From Neisseriales bacterium (GTDB lineage: Bacteria; Pseudomonadota; Gammaproteobacteria; Burkholderiales; UBA11063), in contig SSGX01000014.1 in NCBI GenBank assembly GCA_008017155.1, positions 1 to 64,000 of the forward strand: DNA of 64,000 nt, read 5' to 3'. Under the pieces are notes generated by a model. The model did not search any database. It was not told the origin of the DNA and worked only from the letters and a program-made list of their open reading frames with translations. Of the stretch, positions 26,220 to 35,055 are shown piece by piece. A program made the translations under genes and the position numbers. Position 1 is the stretch's first letter, and each line of letters begins with the position of its first letter.

Positions 26220-26590
26220 AAGTATTTAGTTGAAATACTAGAAGATAAGCTATTGCTAGTTTATCCTCTAGTCTATAAGTTAAGAGTAGGAATTAACTGT
26301 CAGAATCCAGTCTGTGCACAGTTACTCAGGGGACCATTATTTACACTACACTGGGTAAGGCTGATATTATTAAAATTAGTAATAAAACTTAAGTACCAAT
26401 AGGCTTTAGAACAACTTCTGCTGGATTACTAAATCTATAGGGAATTGAAGTCACAGATACAAGAGTAACAGTATGGGTATTAATCTACATATTCTGAGTA
26501 TCACCATTAGGACTATCTTGATCAGTCCAAGCTAATCCTAATGTGAAGTTAGTTACGGCATCAGTACCAGTATTTATAGGTTTTATTTAT
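26220..26590 (-). pseudogene. Remnant of a secreted beta-repeat protein gene
   Basis: Reading the reverse strand from 26590, one frame gives TNFTLGLAWTDQDSPNGDTQ, meets an in-frame TAG, and continues VTLVSVTSIPYRFSNPAEVV to a TAA at 26389-26391. Another frame below that reads NNISLTQCSVNNGPLSNCAQTGF before a stop. These read like secreted Cys-containing beta-propeller or Ig-type repeats, but no frame is intact and no start codon is seen. A good reverse-strand terminator lies just downstream. I therefore call it a decayed gene. The + strand frame at 26169-26402 is antisense to it and not counted as a gene. Confidence 0.4.
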
Positions 26591-26656
26591 GAGTGCATGC
26601 GTTCATAAGTTATATATGTCTTGGTTTATGATTCTGGAAAGTATTATATGCAAATA

Positions 26657-26665
26657 TGCTAAAAT
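26657..26665 (+). promoter_or_regulatory. Extended -10 promoter candidate for mnmG
   Basis: TGCTAAAAT lies 32 bases before the preferred ATG at 26698. No -35 hexamer is evident. Confidence 0.5.
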
Positions 26666-26697
26666 CTTAGGCTAATAATTTTTTGTGTACATTTCAG

Positions 26698-28581
26698 ATG
26701 ATTTTTGATAAGCAGTTTGATGTAGTTATAGTCGGTGGTGGGCATGCTGGGACAGAAGCTTCTTTAGCTTCTAGCCGGATGGGCTTGCAAACCCTTTTAA
26801 TCACACATAATATTGAGACCCTTGGGCAGATGTCATGTAACCCCTCTATAGGAGGAATTGGTAAAGGGCATTTGGTAAAAGAAGTTGATGCGCTTGGTGG
26901 TGTGATGGCGATTGCCAGTGATTATGCTGGGATTCAATTTAGAATCCTGAATTCAAGTAAAGGTCCAGCTGTCCGTGCTACCCGTGCTCAGGCTGATCGG
27001 ATATTATATAAGGCATATGTCAGAAATACCCTTGAGAATCAACCAAATCTTACGCTATTCCAACAAGCTGTTGATGATTTATTGATTGAAAATGATCGGG
27101 TAACCGGGGTTATAACACAAAGTGGGATAGTCTTTAAGGCCAAAACAGTCGTATTAACCTCTGGGACATTTCTTGGCGGGCGTATCCATATCGGGCTTCA
27201 GAATTATACTGGAGGGCGGGCGGGTGATCCTGCTGCAGTTCGTTTATCTGAGCGACTGCGTGATTATGAATTACCTGTTGGGCGTCTAAAAACTGGAACT
27301 CCACCACGAATTGATGGTAGAACAATAGATTTTAGTAAACTTGAAGAACAGCCAGGTGATACGCCGACACCAGTTTTCTCTTTTCTTGGTAGTCGCGAGA
27401 TGCATCCAAAGCAGATTCCATGCTGGATTACACATACCAATAGTCAGACTCATGAGATTATTCGTAGTGGCTTTGACCGCTCACCTATGTTTACTGGAGT
27501 TATTGAAGGCGTAGGGCCACGGTATTGCCCATCAATTGAGGACAAAGTAAATCGTTTTGCTGATAAAGATTCACATCAAATATTTCTTGAGCCAGAAGGT
27601 TTAACTACTAATGAATATTATCCTAATGGAATTTCAACCTCATTACCATTTGATATTCAGTTAAAGTTGGTTCGTTCAATGAATGGACTCGAGAATGCTC
27701 ATATTTTAAGACCGGGCTATGCAATCGAATATGATTATTTCAATCCAACTTATCTAAAGTCTAGTTTGGAATCTAAGCTTGTTACAGGATTATTTTTTGC
27801 CGGGCAGATTAATGGGACTACTGGTTATGAAGAAGCAGCAGCACAGGGCTTACTAGCTGGTATAAATGCAGGGCTAATGGTGAAAGAACAGGAAAGCTGG
27901 TGTCCATTACGCAATGAAGCCTATCTTGGTGTTTTGGTTGATGATTTGATAACCAAAGGTGTCAATGAGCCATATCGTATGTTCACTTCCCGTGCCGAAT
28001 ATCGTTTGCAGCTTAGAGAAGATAATGCAGATTTCCGCTTAACCGAGATTGGACGTAAACTAGGGGTTGTAACCGATAAACAGTGGGATGCTTTTTGCTA
28101 TAAAAAAGATAGTATCGAAAAAGAAATTGAGCGTTTGAAGAAAATCTTTGTTTATCCGGGAAATATTAATGGTACGGAATATGAGTCATTGTTTGGTAAG
28201 GCAATTGATAGAGAATATTCGATGCATGATATGCTAAAGCGACCAGAGTTCAATTATTCTGATTTGTCTAACTTACCCGGCTTTGAGCCATTAGATTGTG
28301 ATGATGAGCGGATAACTGAACAAGTAGCTATTCAAATAAAATATGCTGGTTATATTGCTAGGCAAAATGATGAGGTTGGGAAAAATTTAATCCTTGATCA
28401 ACAAAAAATTCCTACAAATGTTGATTATGATAAAATAAGTGGACTGTCAGTAGAAGTGGTACAGAAACTCAAACGTCATCAGCCAGAGACCTTGGGGCAA
28501 GCATCACGAATATCCGGGATTACTCCGGCTGCAATTTCGTTATTACAGGTTTTTGCCAAAAAAGGATTTCCCCGTTTATGA
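26698..28581 (+). CDS. mnmG: tRNA uridine-5-carboxymethylaminomethyl modification enzyme MnmG (GidA)
   Basis: The FAD-binding motif GGGHAG is at residues 13-18 ([12 protein letters not shown]). Family signatures include [23 protein letters not shown] and [13 protein letters not shown], as well as [17 protein letters not shown]. With MnmE it adds the cmnm5 group to U34 of several tRNAs, using FAD and methylene-tetrahydrofolate. I start it at the ATG at 26698 ([10 protein letters not shown]), which matches the family; a TTG at 26683 would add five residues. The 627-residue length is normal. The next gene overlaps its stop by four bases (ATGA). Confidence 0.97.
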   Translation: MIFDKQFDVVIVGGGHAGTEASLASSRMGLQTLLITHNIETLGQMSCNPSIGGIGKGHLVKEVDALGGVMAIASDYAGIQFRILNSSKGPAVRATRAQADRILYKAYVRNTLENQPNLTLFQQAVDDLLIENDRVTGVITQSGIVFKAKTVVLTSGTFLGGRIHIGLQNYTGGRAGDPAAVRLSERLRDYELPVGRLKTGTPPRIDGRTIDFSKLEEQPGDTPTPVFSFLGSREMHPKQIPCWITHTNSQTHEIIRSGFDRSPMFTGVIEGVGPRYCPSIEDKVNRFADKDSHQIFLEPEGLTTNEYYPNGISTSLPFDIQLKLVRSMNGLENAHILRPGYAIEYDYFNPTYLKSSLESKLVTGLFFAGQINGTTGYEEAAAQGLLAGINAGLMVKEQESWCPLRNEAYLGVLVDDLITKGVNEPYRMFTSRAEYRLQLREDNADFRLTEIGRKLGVVTDKQWDAFCYKKDSIEKEIERLKKIFVYPGNINGTEYESLFGKAIDREYSMHDMLKRPEFNYSDLSNLPGFEPLDCDDERITEQVAIQIKYAGYIARQNDEVGKNLILDQQKIPTNVDYDKISGLSVEVVQKLKRHQPETLGQASRISGITPAAISLLQVFAKKGFPRL

Positions 28582-28979
28582 TACATCAGCATGTAAAGAA
28601 GATAAAGCGCAAGCACATCCGTGAAATTGCTATTTATGGTATGGTTGGACTGACTGCTTTGTTTTTTCAGGATCTAGTTTACTGGGTTTCGCATCGCTAT
28701 TTTCATGTTTTTCCCTCTGTGTCAATGATTTTGGGTAGCGCTGTTGGTATGTTTGTTGCTTATTACGGGCATATCAAATTTACATTTAAAAGACATCGCT
28801 TTTCTAAGCGCGAATTTACAAAATTCATGATAACTTCAGTGATAGGCTTGTGCATAAACGTGGGTGGGGTACGTATTCTTACTAAAGTATTTATGTTAGC
28901 TCCCGAATATGGAGTAATCCCTACCTTTATTACTCCATTTATTAGTTTTTTAATCAGTAAATTTTGGGCATTTCGTTAA
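28578..28979 (+). CDS. GtrA-family small membrane protein
   Basis: The 133-residue protein has four hydrophobic helices and the GtrA pattern: [21 protein letters not shown] near the start, [14 protein letters not shown] in the middle and a final [13 protein letters not shown]. GtrA proteins are thought to flip undecaprenyl-phosphate-linked sugars across the inner membrane for glycan or O-antigen modification. No gtrB-type glycosyltransferase is beside it. Its start overlaps the mnmG stop (ATGA), so the two are translationally coupled. Its stop codon overlaps the stop of the convergent LysR gene. Confidence 0.85.
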   Translation: MIHQHVKKIKRKHIREIAIYGMVGLTALFFQDLVYWVSHRYFHVFPSVSMILGSAVGMFVAYYGHIKFTFKRHRFSKREFTKFMITSVIGLCINVGGVRILTKVFMLAPEYGVIPTFITPFISFLISKFWAFR

Positions 28980-29884
28980 AGCTCTTTTGGTTGAATGCGA
29001 TTAAAGCATTCTTCGATAAACTTTACCAACGCCTCAAGATTGGCTGATTTATTTTCTGCATCACGAATTAGGAAATATGGGATCTCACTAAATGTATATT
29101 CTGGAAACACCTTAACTAAATCTTTGTTCGCAGTGTCGTTCATCAATAATGTATCCCAAAGTCCACCAATCGCATAACCACTATTTACTATCTGATGGAT
29201 ATTTAATCCCTCATTACTTAAAATTCTACAGCCTTGATTGTCTAAGGCAATCTGTTCACCAGTTTTTATATGATTGGCATAAAGAACTTTGGTTACAGTA
29301 TCATCACTATTTATCATGCCTATTACGGTATGATTTGCTAATTCTTCCATGGTTTTGGGTAGCCCAAAACGGTTTACGTATTCTTTACTGGCATAAAGCT
29401 GGAAATGTGCCTTATGTAGGAGTTTGATTTTTGCTACTTGTGAGCTCGGTGGATTGGCGTTAACTGCCAGATCTAGATTCTGAGTTACTAAATCCACAGC
29501 TGTTCGCTGATAAATAATATCTAAAGAAATATTTGGATTTTTATGGAGAAACTCCCCAATATATGGAGAAATAACATAAAAAGACATTGCTGGTGGTAGT
29601 GCAACTCTGATGCGCTCTTTTAATGTACCTTCACTAGTACGGAGGTTGCGGATTATATTATCTATAGAGAATTTATAGCCCCGCACATTCTCATATAGTT
29701 TATGACCAGCAACTGTTAATTCAATGTTCCTAGTATTTCTCTTTAAGAGCTGAATACCCAAAGTTTGCTCAAGGGATTGAATCCTTCTAGTAATTGTGGG
29801 TTGTGACGTATTGTAATCTTTTGCTGTCTGGCTAAAGCTGCCTAAACTAACAAGTTTTATGAACATTAATAAATCATCATACAT
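28976..29884 (-). CDS. LysR-family transcriptional regulator
   Basis: This 302-residue regulator has an N-terminal HTH (SQPTITRRIQSLEQTLGIQL) and an effector domain. It is a paralogue of the LysR protein at 9371-10258 along its full length. It is divergent from the TolC-family gene across 210 bases, so that outer-membrane factor is a possible target; this is inference from position only. Its stop codon lies within the four bases TTAA that also end gtrA on the other strand, so the two transcripts converge with no spacer or terminator. Confidence 0.9.
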   Translation of the reverse strand: MYDDLLMFIKLVSLGSFSQTAKDYNTSQPTITRRIQSLEQTLGIQLLKRNTRNIELTVAGHKLYENVRGYKFSIDNIIRNLRTSEGTLKERIRVALPPAMSFYVISPYIGEFLHKNPNISLDIIYQRTAVDLVTQNLDLAVNANPPSSQVAKIKLLHKAHFQLYASKEYVNRFGLPKTMEELANHTVIGMINSDDTVTKVLYANHIKTGEQIALDNQGCRILSNEGLNIHQIVNSGYAIGGLWDTLLMNDTANKDLVKVFPEYTFSEIPYFLIRDAENKSANLEALVKFIEECFNRIQPKEL

Positions 29885-30080
29885 TATGCTGCCTTAACGA
29901 GTAATTTTCTTATCATTTTTCTATTGTGTTATTATTAAAACAAAAGTACAGTGCCGACAAACTACTTGCAACACACTAGCACTTATTGGTTTTTATAGTA
30001 TTATATCATTAAGTCAATGGTTAAGAAGCAAACACAGTGGTAATTCAACGATTTTAGGCTAATTGGGGCTAAAAACAGGG

Positions 30081-30086
30081 TATAAT
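30081..30086 (+). promoter_or_regulatory. -10-like TATAAT immediately before the tolC-like start
   Basis: A consensus TATAAT ends nine bases before the ATG and there is no Shine-Dalgarno sequence. If used, the mRNA would be nearly leaderless. No matching -35 is seen. Confidence 0.3.
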
Positions 30087-30094
30087 ATACGGCT

Positions 30095-31450
30095 ATGAAA
30101 AAGAATATAATTTTATTTTTTGCTTGGCTTTTACCTTATGGGCTGGTAAATGCTATTGATTTATTTGAAGCATATCAGAAATCACTGAGCTTTAATGCTG
30201 ACTATTTAAAAGCAGTAGCAAATAATGATGCTGGACAAGAAAATCCAAACATTGCAAGAGCAGCTATTTTGCCACAAATTAATGTTAATGCTTCGCTCAC
30301 TGAGAATTATATTTCTGCAACTGGAATATATGCTTTTTATCATCAACCTATATACGCAGCTCAGTTAAATCAAGTGGTATTTGATTTTAGTAAATTCTCA
30401 ACGCTTACCCGTAGTAAATTTTCTTCTCAATTGGCTACATTACAGTTAGAAAATGCTCGTCAACAATTAATGGTAAATGTTGCTCAGGCATATTTTGATG
30501 TGCTTTATGCAGAAGATGTATTACTTGCTACTCAAATGACTGAGAAAGCTTTGGAACAGCAGCTGATACAGGCGAAAGAAGCATTTCAGGTTGGAACTGT
30601 ACCAATCGTAGATGTGAATGATGCACAAGCTGCGTATGATGCCTCGGCTGCGCAAGAAATTCAGGATGAGAATAATCTTATCTACAAAAAAAATATTTTC
30701 AGAAATTTGACCGGGCTTAATCCTGATTTAATTCAGCCATTACAGAAAGAGATTGATTTAAAACTTCCAGTTCCAGAAGATTCAAATAGTTGGGCGCAGA
30801 TGGCAGAAAGTGGTAATTTGAATATAAAGATTGCGGATAAGCAGGTGGCTATGGCAAAAGAAGACATTACGATTGCCAGATCTGGACATCTGCCAACTTT
30901 GAATCTTATGGCACAGTATATGTATCAAGATACAGGTTCAGTAGATAATACTAATGCTAATGCTGCCGATTCTCAAATCCAATCTATTGCTAATGTTCCG
31001 GGTAGCCCACTTTCAAGTTATACTGTTGGCTATGTTGGTTTACAGTTAAGCGTTCCAATTTCTTCTGGTGGTGGAATAAATGCACAAACTAGACAAGCAG
31101 CAGCAGTTTATGAGTCTTCTACCCAGCAATTAGTTAGTGTAGAGCGACAAACCGATCAAGATATTCGTAATGCTTACTGGAATGTTGCAAATGGAGTAAA
31201 CTTTGTATTGGCACAAAAAGCAGCCTTAAAATCTGCTAAGACTAAGCTTGATTCAGACCGGCTTGGTTATCAAGTAGGTATTCGAAATAGTGTAAATCTG
31301 GTAAGTGCTCAGAAAGATTATTTTCAGAGCTTTAAAGAATATCAAATGTCGCGTTATAAATATCTTATGGCAGAGGTTCAATTACAGTATTTAAGTGGCG
31401 TCATTGATGAAAAATTTTTACAGCAGATAAATGCAAATATTAAACAATAA
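30095..31450 (+). CDS. TolC-family outer-membrane efflux/secretion channel
   Basis: A signal peptide (about residues 1-21, ending VNA) is followed by two outer-membrane-factor repeats: LFEAYQKSLSFNADYLKAVANNDAG..., and later ARQAAAVYESSTQQLVSVERQTDQDIRNAYW. Coiled-coil-like helices, and the A-x-V-D-V-x-D-A segment (GTVPIVDVNDAQAAYDA), are typical of the TolC/type I secretion channel. It forms the trimeric outer-membrane duct for an ABC, RND or MFS inner-membrane pump; no pump or membrane-fusion protein gene is adjacent. The 451-residue length is normal. Position suggests control by the divergent LysR gene. Confidence 0.9.
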   Translation: MKKNIILFFAWLLPYGLVNAIDLFEAYQKSLSFNADYLKAVANNDAGQENPNIARAAILPQINVNASLTENYISATGIYAFYHQPIYAAQLNQVVFDFSKFSTLTRSKFSSQLATLQLENARQQLMVNVAQAYFDVLYAEDVLLATQMTEKALEQQLIQAKEAFQVGTVPIVDVNDAQAAYDASAAQEIQDENNLIYKKNIFRNLTGLNPDLIQPLQKEIDLKLPVPEDSNSWAQMAESGNLNIKIADKQVAMAKEDITIARSGHLPTLNLMAQYMYQDTGSVDNTNANAADSQIQSIANVPGSPLSSYTVGYVGLQLSVPISSGGGINAQTRQAAAVYESSTQQLVSVERQTDQDIRNAYWNVANGVNFVLAQKAALKSAKTKLDSDRLGYQVGIRNSVNLVSAQKDYFQSFKEYQMSRYKYLMAEVQLQYLSGVIDEKFLQQINANIKQ

Positions 31451-31471
31451 TTTTAGTGACTTAGAATAAAT

Positions 31472-31493
31472 AAAGGCGGAAAGTTCCGCCTTT
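31472..31493 (+). terminator. Bidirectional terminator between convergent genes
   Basis: Stem AAAGGCGGA / TCCGCCTTT with loop AAGT lies between the TolC-family gene and the convergent permease gene and has A/T flanks on both sides. Confidence 0.85.
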
Positions 31494-31495
31494 AT

Positions 31496-33034
31496 TTATT
31501 TCCGATAACTCTTTTGATTTATTAGGAAATAATATAAAACAGTCACAAGAATAATAAACCCAACAAAATTACCCGGTTGTTGATCAAAAACTCCTTGATC
31601 TTGCATATAGCCAAATACAGTTAATAATGCCATATAGGCAAACAACGACCACGATGATATAAATGCGTTGAAAGAGCTTGTAAACGAGCGATAATGTACA
31701 ATGCAATAAATAACAAAAAATACAGCGTGAAATATTAAAGATACTAGTAATGGAGTGAAACCACATTGAGTTAATAAATAACTAATCGCAATATACACAA
31801 TATAGCTAATAGTTAAACCAGCAGGCATGGTAAATGGGCGTTTACGAGAATCCATTTTTCGTAATTTACAGAATGCAATTGGCACAGCCATACACGAAAT
31901 TGACATGAATACGCTTACAACAATCATGATTTTATCCCAGTTATCGAAGAAAATAACTAGTGCCATACAAAAAGCTAATGTCACGATAATTGATAAGCGA
32001 TTTACTCCGTGCAATGGATGAATTTTACTAAATACTTGCGGCATTTGTTTATCTTGTGCCATTCCTGTAAATATCCGAGCACTTGAGCCAACAAAGATGA
32101 TACCAGTACCAGATGGACTTATTGCGGCATCAACGTAAAGGACTATAGCAACCCAATTCATACCGAATAAAATTGCTAATTGCGCAAGCGGCGAGTTAAA
32201 GTCTAGATTATGCCAGCCATTAGCGATACTTTCTGGAACAACTGCACCAATGAATGAAACCTGGAGCATTAAGTAAATAATCAAACAAATTAAAATAGAG
32301 CCAATAAGTGCTAAGGGGATATTTTTCTGTGGGTTGTCTAACTCTGTTGAGAAGAATGTGATCGTATTAAAACCATAAAACGAGTAAAATATACCACAAG
32401 CGACTACTGCAGAGAATACTTTGCCATAACCATAGGGTGCAAATGTACCTTGGTAAGACGTAAAGTTCTCAGGATGGTAAGATGTGAAAAGAAATAATAA
32501 TGCAGTTGCTGCAGGAACAATTAGTTTAAATGTGGTGATAGCATTATTTGCTTTGGCTAATAATTTTATACCCCAGTAATTAATTAGACCATAAGTAAAC
32601 ATCAAAGCACATACAAATACTAGACCCAAGGCCGTAAAATGATTATTAGCAAAAATATGCGTACTAAAAGGTGGGTAAGCTTCTGCTAAATACTGAATAG
32701 ATGCTTCAGCTTCAGCTGGGATAATAATAATTGTACAAAACCAATTTGAAGACGATATGATGAAACCCATATCATGATTATGCGTTAAACTTAATAGTCG
32801 AGCAAATAAGCCTGTTTCTTTTGAGTAGTAAGTAGCTATCTCAGCTAAAAGTAATGCAACCGCAAGTGCAATTACAGCGCCGATTACCCACGACCAAATG
32901 GCTGCTGGACCAGCAACCTTAGAAGCTTTATAGCTAGCAAATAGCCAACCACTCCCGATAATAGAACCAACACCAATTGTGATAGCGGAGAAAAGATTAG
33001 GTTTTTTACCTGCAGATGATTCAATATAGGCCAT
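31496..33034 (-). CDS. APC-superfamily amino acid permease
   Basis: The protein has 512 residues and about twelve membrane helices. The unwound first helix is recognisable in ITIGVGSIIGSGWLFASYKA (G-S-G-W motif) and the family pattern FYSFYGFNTITFFSTELDNPQKNIPLALIGSI marks helix 6. It belongs to the amino acid-polyamine-organocation superfamily and imports an amino acid or exchanges two. The substrate is not readable from the sequence. GGGAAA lies before the start on the reverse strand. An inverted repeat (33059-33081) lies just upstream of its start codon. Confidence 0.9.
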   Translation of the reverse strand: MAYIESSAGKKPNLFSAITIGVGSIIGSGWLFASYKASKVAGPAAIWSWVIGAVIALAVALLLAEIATYYSKETGLFARLLSLTHNHDMGFIISSSNWFCTIIIIPAEAEASIQYLAEAYPPFSTHIFANNHFTALGLVFVCALMFTYGLINYWGIKLLAKANNAITTFKLIVPAATALLFLFTSYHPENFTSYQGTFAPYGYGKVFSAVVACGIFYSFYGFNTITFFSTELDNPQKNIPLALIGSILICLIIYLMLQVSFIGAVVPESIANGWHNLDFNSPLAQLAILFGMNWVAIVLYVDAAISPSGTGIIFVGSSARIFTGMAQDKQMPQVFSKIHPLHGVNRLSIIVTLAFCMALVIFFDNWDKIMIVVSVFMSISCMAVPIAFCKLRKMDSRKRPFTMPAGLTISYIVYIAISYLLTQCGFTPLLVSLIFHAVFFVIYCIVHYRSFTSSFNAFISSWSLFAYMALLTVFGYMQDQGVFDQQPGNFVGFIILVTVLYYFLINQKSYRK

Positions 33035-33058
33035 GCAAATTTCCCATTAAAATGGTTG

Positions 33059-33081
33059 TTAAGTTAATAATTGTAACTTAA
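33059..33081. promoter_or_regulatory. Inverted repeat upstream of the permease, possible operator
   Basis: TTAAGTTA-(ATAATTG)-TAACTTAA is a perfect dyad, 25 bases upstream of the permease start codon. A further half-site-like TAAGTTA occurs at about 33122. Confidence 0.4.
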
Positions 33082-33264
33082 AATGGCTTCTAGGTTGGGA
33101 ATAGCTACAGAATTAATGTCCTAAGTTACAGAAATTAAATGATATTTTGTGTATAATTTACAACATGATTCTTGTCATTTTAAGCTTAACACCCGCACTA
33201 TTTACTAAAGAGAACTCAAGACCTAATTAATGCGTTTTCTTTGATCGAAATTAAACCAAGTCTA

Positions 33265-33273
33265 TGTTAAAAT
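33265..33273 (+). promoter_or_regulatory. Extended -10 promoter candidate for lipoprotein gene
   Basis: TGTTAAAAT lies 106 bases before the lipoprotein start. Confidence 0.35.
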
Positions 33274-33379
33274 ATCTTCAGCAAATAGACAAGTCTGATT
33301 AAATTAACTTTTATTCGATTTGACTCATAAAGCTTTATCACCTCTCATGTTTTTTTAATATACTCAAAGAAAGGTTAAT

Positions 33380-34696
33380 ATGTCAAGACCAACTTTTTCA
33401 CACCTATTCATCACTTTATCTGCAACTTTAGGCTTAATGGCGTGTAGTTCTGGAACTTCTAGTTCCAACACAACACCATCTAATAATACAGCTGTTTTAA
33501 GTATTCTGCCTAGTTCGGCGATGACTGAAAGTATTCAATACTGCCAAAATAATTCAGGTACGGATAAGCCAATATTTGTAAATAATATCTCAAACGATGG
33601 ATTAATCGTAGGTGGAACATATGCACCTGCAACATCCATGAATTTTCCAGAAATGGTCTGTGGTTATAGGGCATTTACTACAAATGGTATTTCATTAAGT
33701 CTTGAATCAATGAACTCTTCTGTAACTCTAGAAGGTGGGGATCAGGAGGCTTATGGTTCACAAATTTTATCTATATCAAATAATAATACATTAGTTGGAG
33801 AACTACAATTTAATCCAAATGGTTATGTAGCAGCAATTTCTTTAAACAATCAACTTCAACAGATTCAACCGGCTATTATACCTGTTCCAAATGTGCAGGC
33901 GGATAATGCTATAGCTATTAATTCAAACGGAACATTACTTGTTGGTAGCTATAATGGTACTTATAGTCCCCAATCGTATATATATGATACCGAGAGTAGT
34001 CAATATTTCACTCCCGCACTCAATGTTGAAAATATTGAGGCATCATCACTTACCTCAGTTTCTAATAATAAAATCGCTGTAGGTGGTTTAAAAGATACAA
34101 ATGGAAATTTTCTTGGCTTAATTTGCACTACTGAAAGTTGTACAACCTATACTCAAGATGTTAATATAGATTCTACTTTAGTTTCAATATCAGAAAGTTC
34201 TCAGTACATAATTGGTTATCAAAATGATGGAACTACAACAACACCGTTTTATTTATTTAGAAATAATGGACATAATTCAGTTTTAAATTTAGAACCTGAT
34301 TTTACTCCATTTGAACATTCATTAACCAATGATGGAATCACCATATTAGCCTATAACTATCCAGCAAATTTAGAGGAGGCATACTATTTCTATAACCCTG
34401 GGACACACGATTATTATAATGCAGTAGATTTTATTAATTCATTAAACTTAGGTATTAATACCACAGATGGTGATGAGTTTAGAATCTCTGGAATTTCTAA
34501 TAATGGAAAATATCTTTATGGACACATAAAACAAGCTTCTAGTATTCAAGGTTTAGAAGCTGTTACAGTACCGTGGAGGATTTACTTCCCAAGTGGTATT
34601 ACTAGTGCTTTAGAATCATTTCAGCCTGCTAATATTAAAGCCTTAAGTAAGAACTTAAAAGATAAAAAGAATGTTAAAACTACGTTTATGCAGTAA
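33380..34696 (+). CDS. Lipoprotein with HAF-like beta-propeller repeats
   Basis: The signal peptide ends at LGLMAC with Cys22, followed by a Ser/Thr/Asn linker. The mature part repeats a motif of the type I-S-N-x-G/N-x-x-V-G-x: NISNDGLIVGGTY, SISNNNTLVGEL, AINSNGTLLVGSY, SVSNNKIAVGGL, GISNNGKYLYGHI. This resembles the HAF (extracellular) repeat family, which likely folds as a beta-propeller. No catalytic residues are evident. GAAAGG is placed as ribosome site. The role is unknown; surface or periplasmic location is inferred from the lipobox. Confidence 0.75.
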   Translation: MSRPTFSHLFITLSATLGLMACSSGTSSSNTTPSNNTAVLSILPSSAMTESIQYCQNNSGTDKPIFVNNISNDGLIVGGTYAPATSMNFPEMVCGYRAFTTNGISLSLESMNSSVTLEGGDQEAYGSQILSISNNNTLVGELQFNPNGYVAAISLNNQLQQIQPAIIPVPNVQADNAIAINSNGTLLVGSYNGTYSPQSYIYDTESSQYFTPALNVENIEASSLTSVSNNKIAVGGLKDTNGNFLGLICTTESCTTYTQDVNIDSTLVSISESSQYIIGYQNDGTTTTPFYLFRNNGHNSVLNLEPDFTPFEHSLTNDGITILAYNYPANLEEAYYFYNPGTHDYYNAVDFINSLNLGINTTDGDEFRISGISNNGKYLYGHIKQASSIQGLEAVTVPWRIYFPSGITSALESFQPANIKALSKNLKDKKNVKTTFMQ

Positions 34697-35055
34697 GTGA
34701 ATGAATTTAATCTAGTATAATGATATAGACTGGCATTTAGATTCTCTAAATGCCAAATAATAAATTTTTTATTGATTACTAGTAAGTAGTGTGGATAGCA
34801 TCGGGGAAATAGTTGCTACATGTGACACTATTTAAGCGATTAGTATAATTTATGACATTTTCAAGGTCAACTACACTGGTAAAATAGTAAGGCCAGCGTA
34901 CTGTCCTTGTATTGAATAAGAACAGAGGTTTTCTGTTATAAGGATGAAACAGATAATTTTTTGATAATGTTAAAAACTTCCTTTTTCATTTATCTACTCT
35001 AATAAAAATCTGTTTTCTACATAAATCAGTTAATAATGATTAAGAGGTTTTAGTA
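34697..35055. other. Intergenic region of 359 bases
   Basis: The main feature is the 11-bp perfect hairpin at 34731-34755. I see no ORF, tRNA or further clear signal here. Confidence 0.5.
34731..34755 (+). terminator. Hairpin after lipoprotein gene
   Basis: TGGCATTTAGA-(TTC)-TCTAAATGCCA is an 11-bp perfect stem, followed by AATAATAAATTTTTT. The T tract is delayed, so its efficiency as a terminator is uncertain. Confidence 0.6.

Larger units (their letters stand above)
33035..33379. other. Divergent intergenic region of 345 bases
   Basis: Between the permease and a lipoprotein gene the region holds an 8-7-8 inverted repeat at 33059-33081, two near-copies of TACAGAAnTTAA around 33106-33142, a TATAAT at 33152-33157 and an extended -10 sequence at 33265-33273. 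It looks regulatory; I see no coding sequence. Confidence 0.5.

Noticed and set aside
26169-26402. 77-codon + strand ORF with TTG/ATG-like start
   Set aside because: It overlaps the reverse-strand terminator and is antisense to the decayed gene; no ribosome site or recognisable domain.
30083-30096. Exact 14-base match (taatatacggctat) with 52443-52456 in the rne leader
   Set aside because: A 14-base match in 64 kb of AT-rich DNA is expected by chance, and no further similarity surrounds it.
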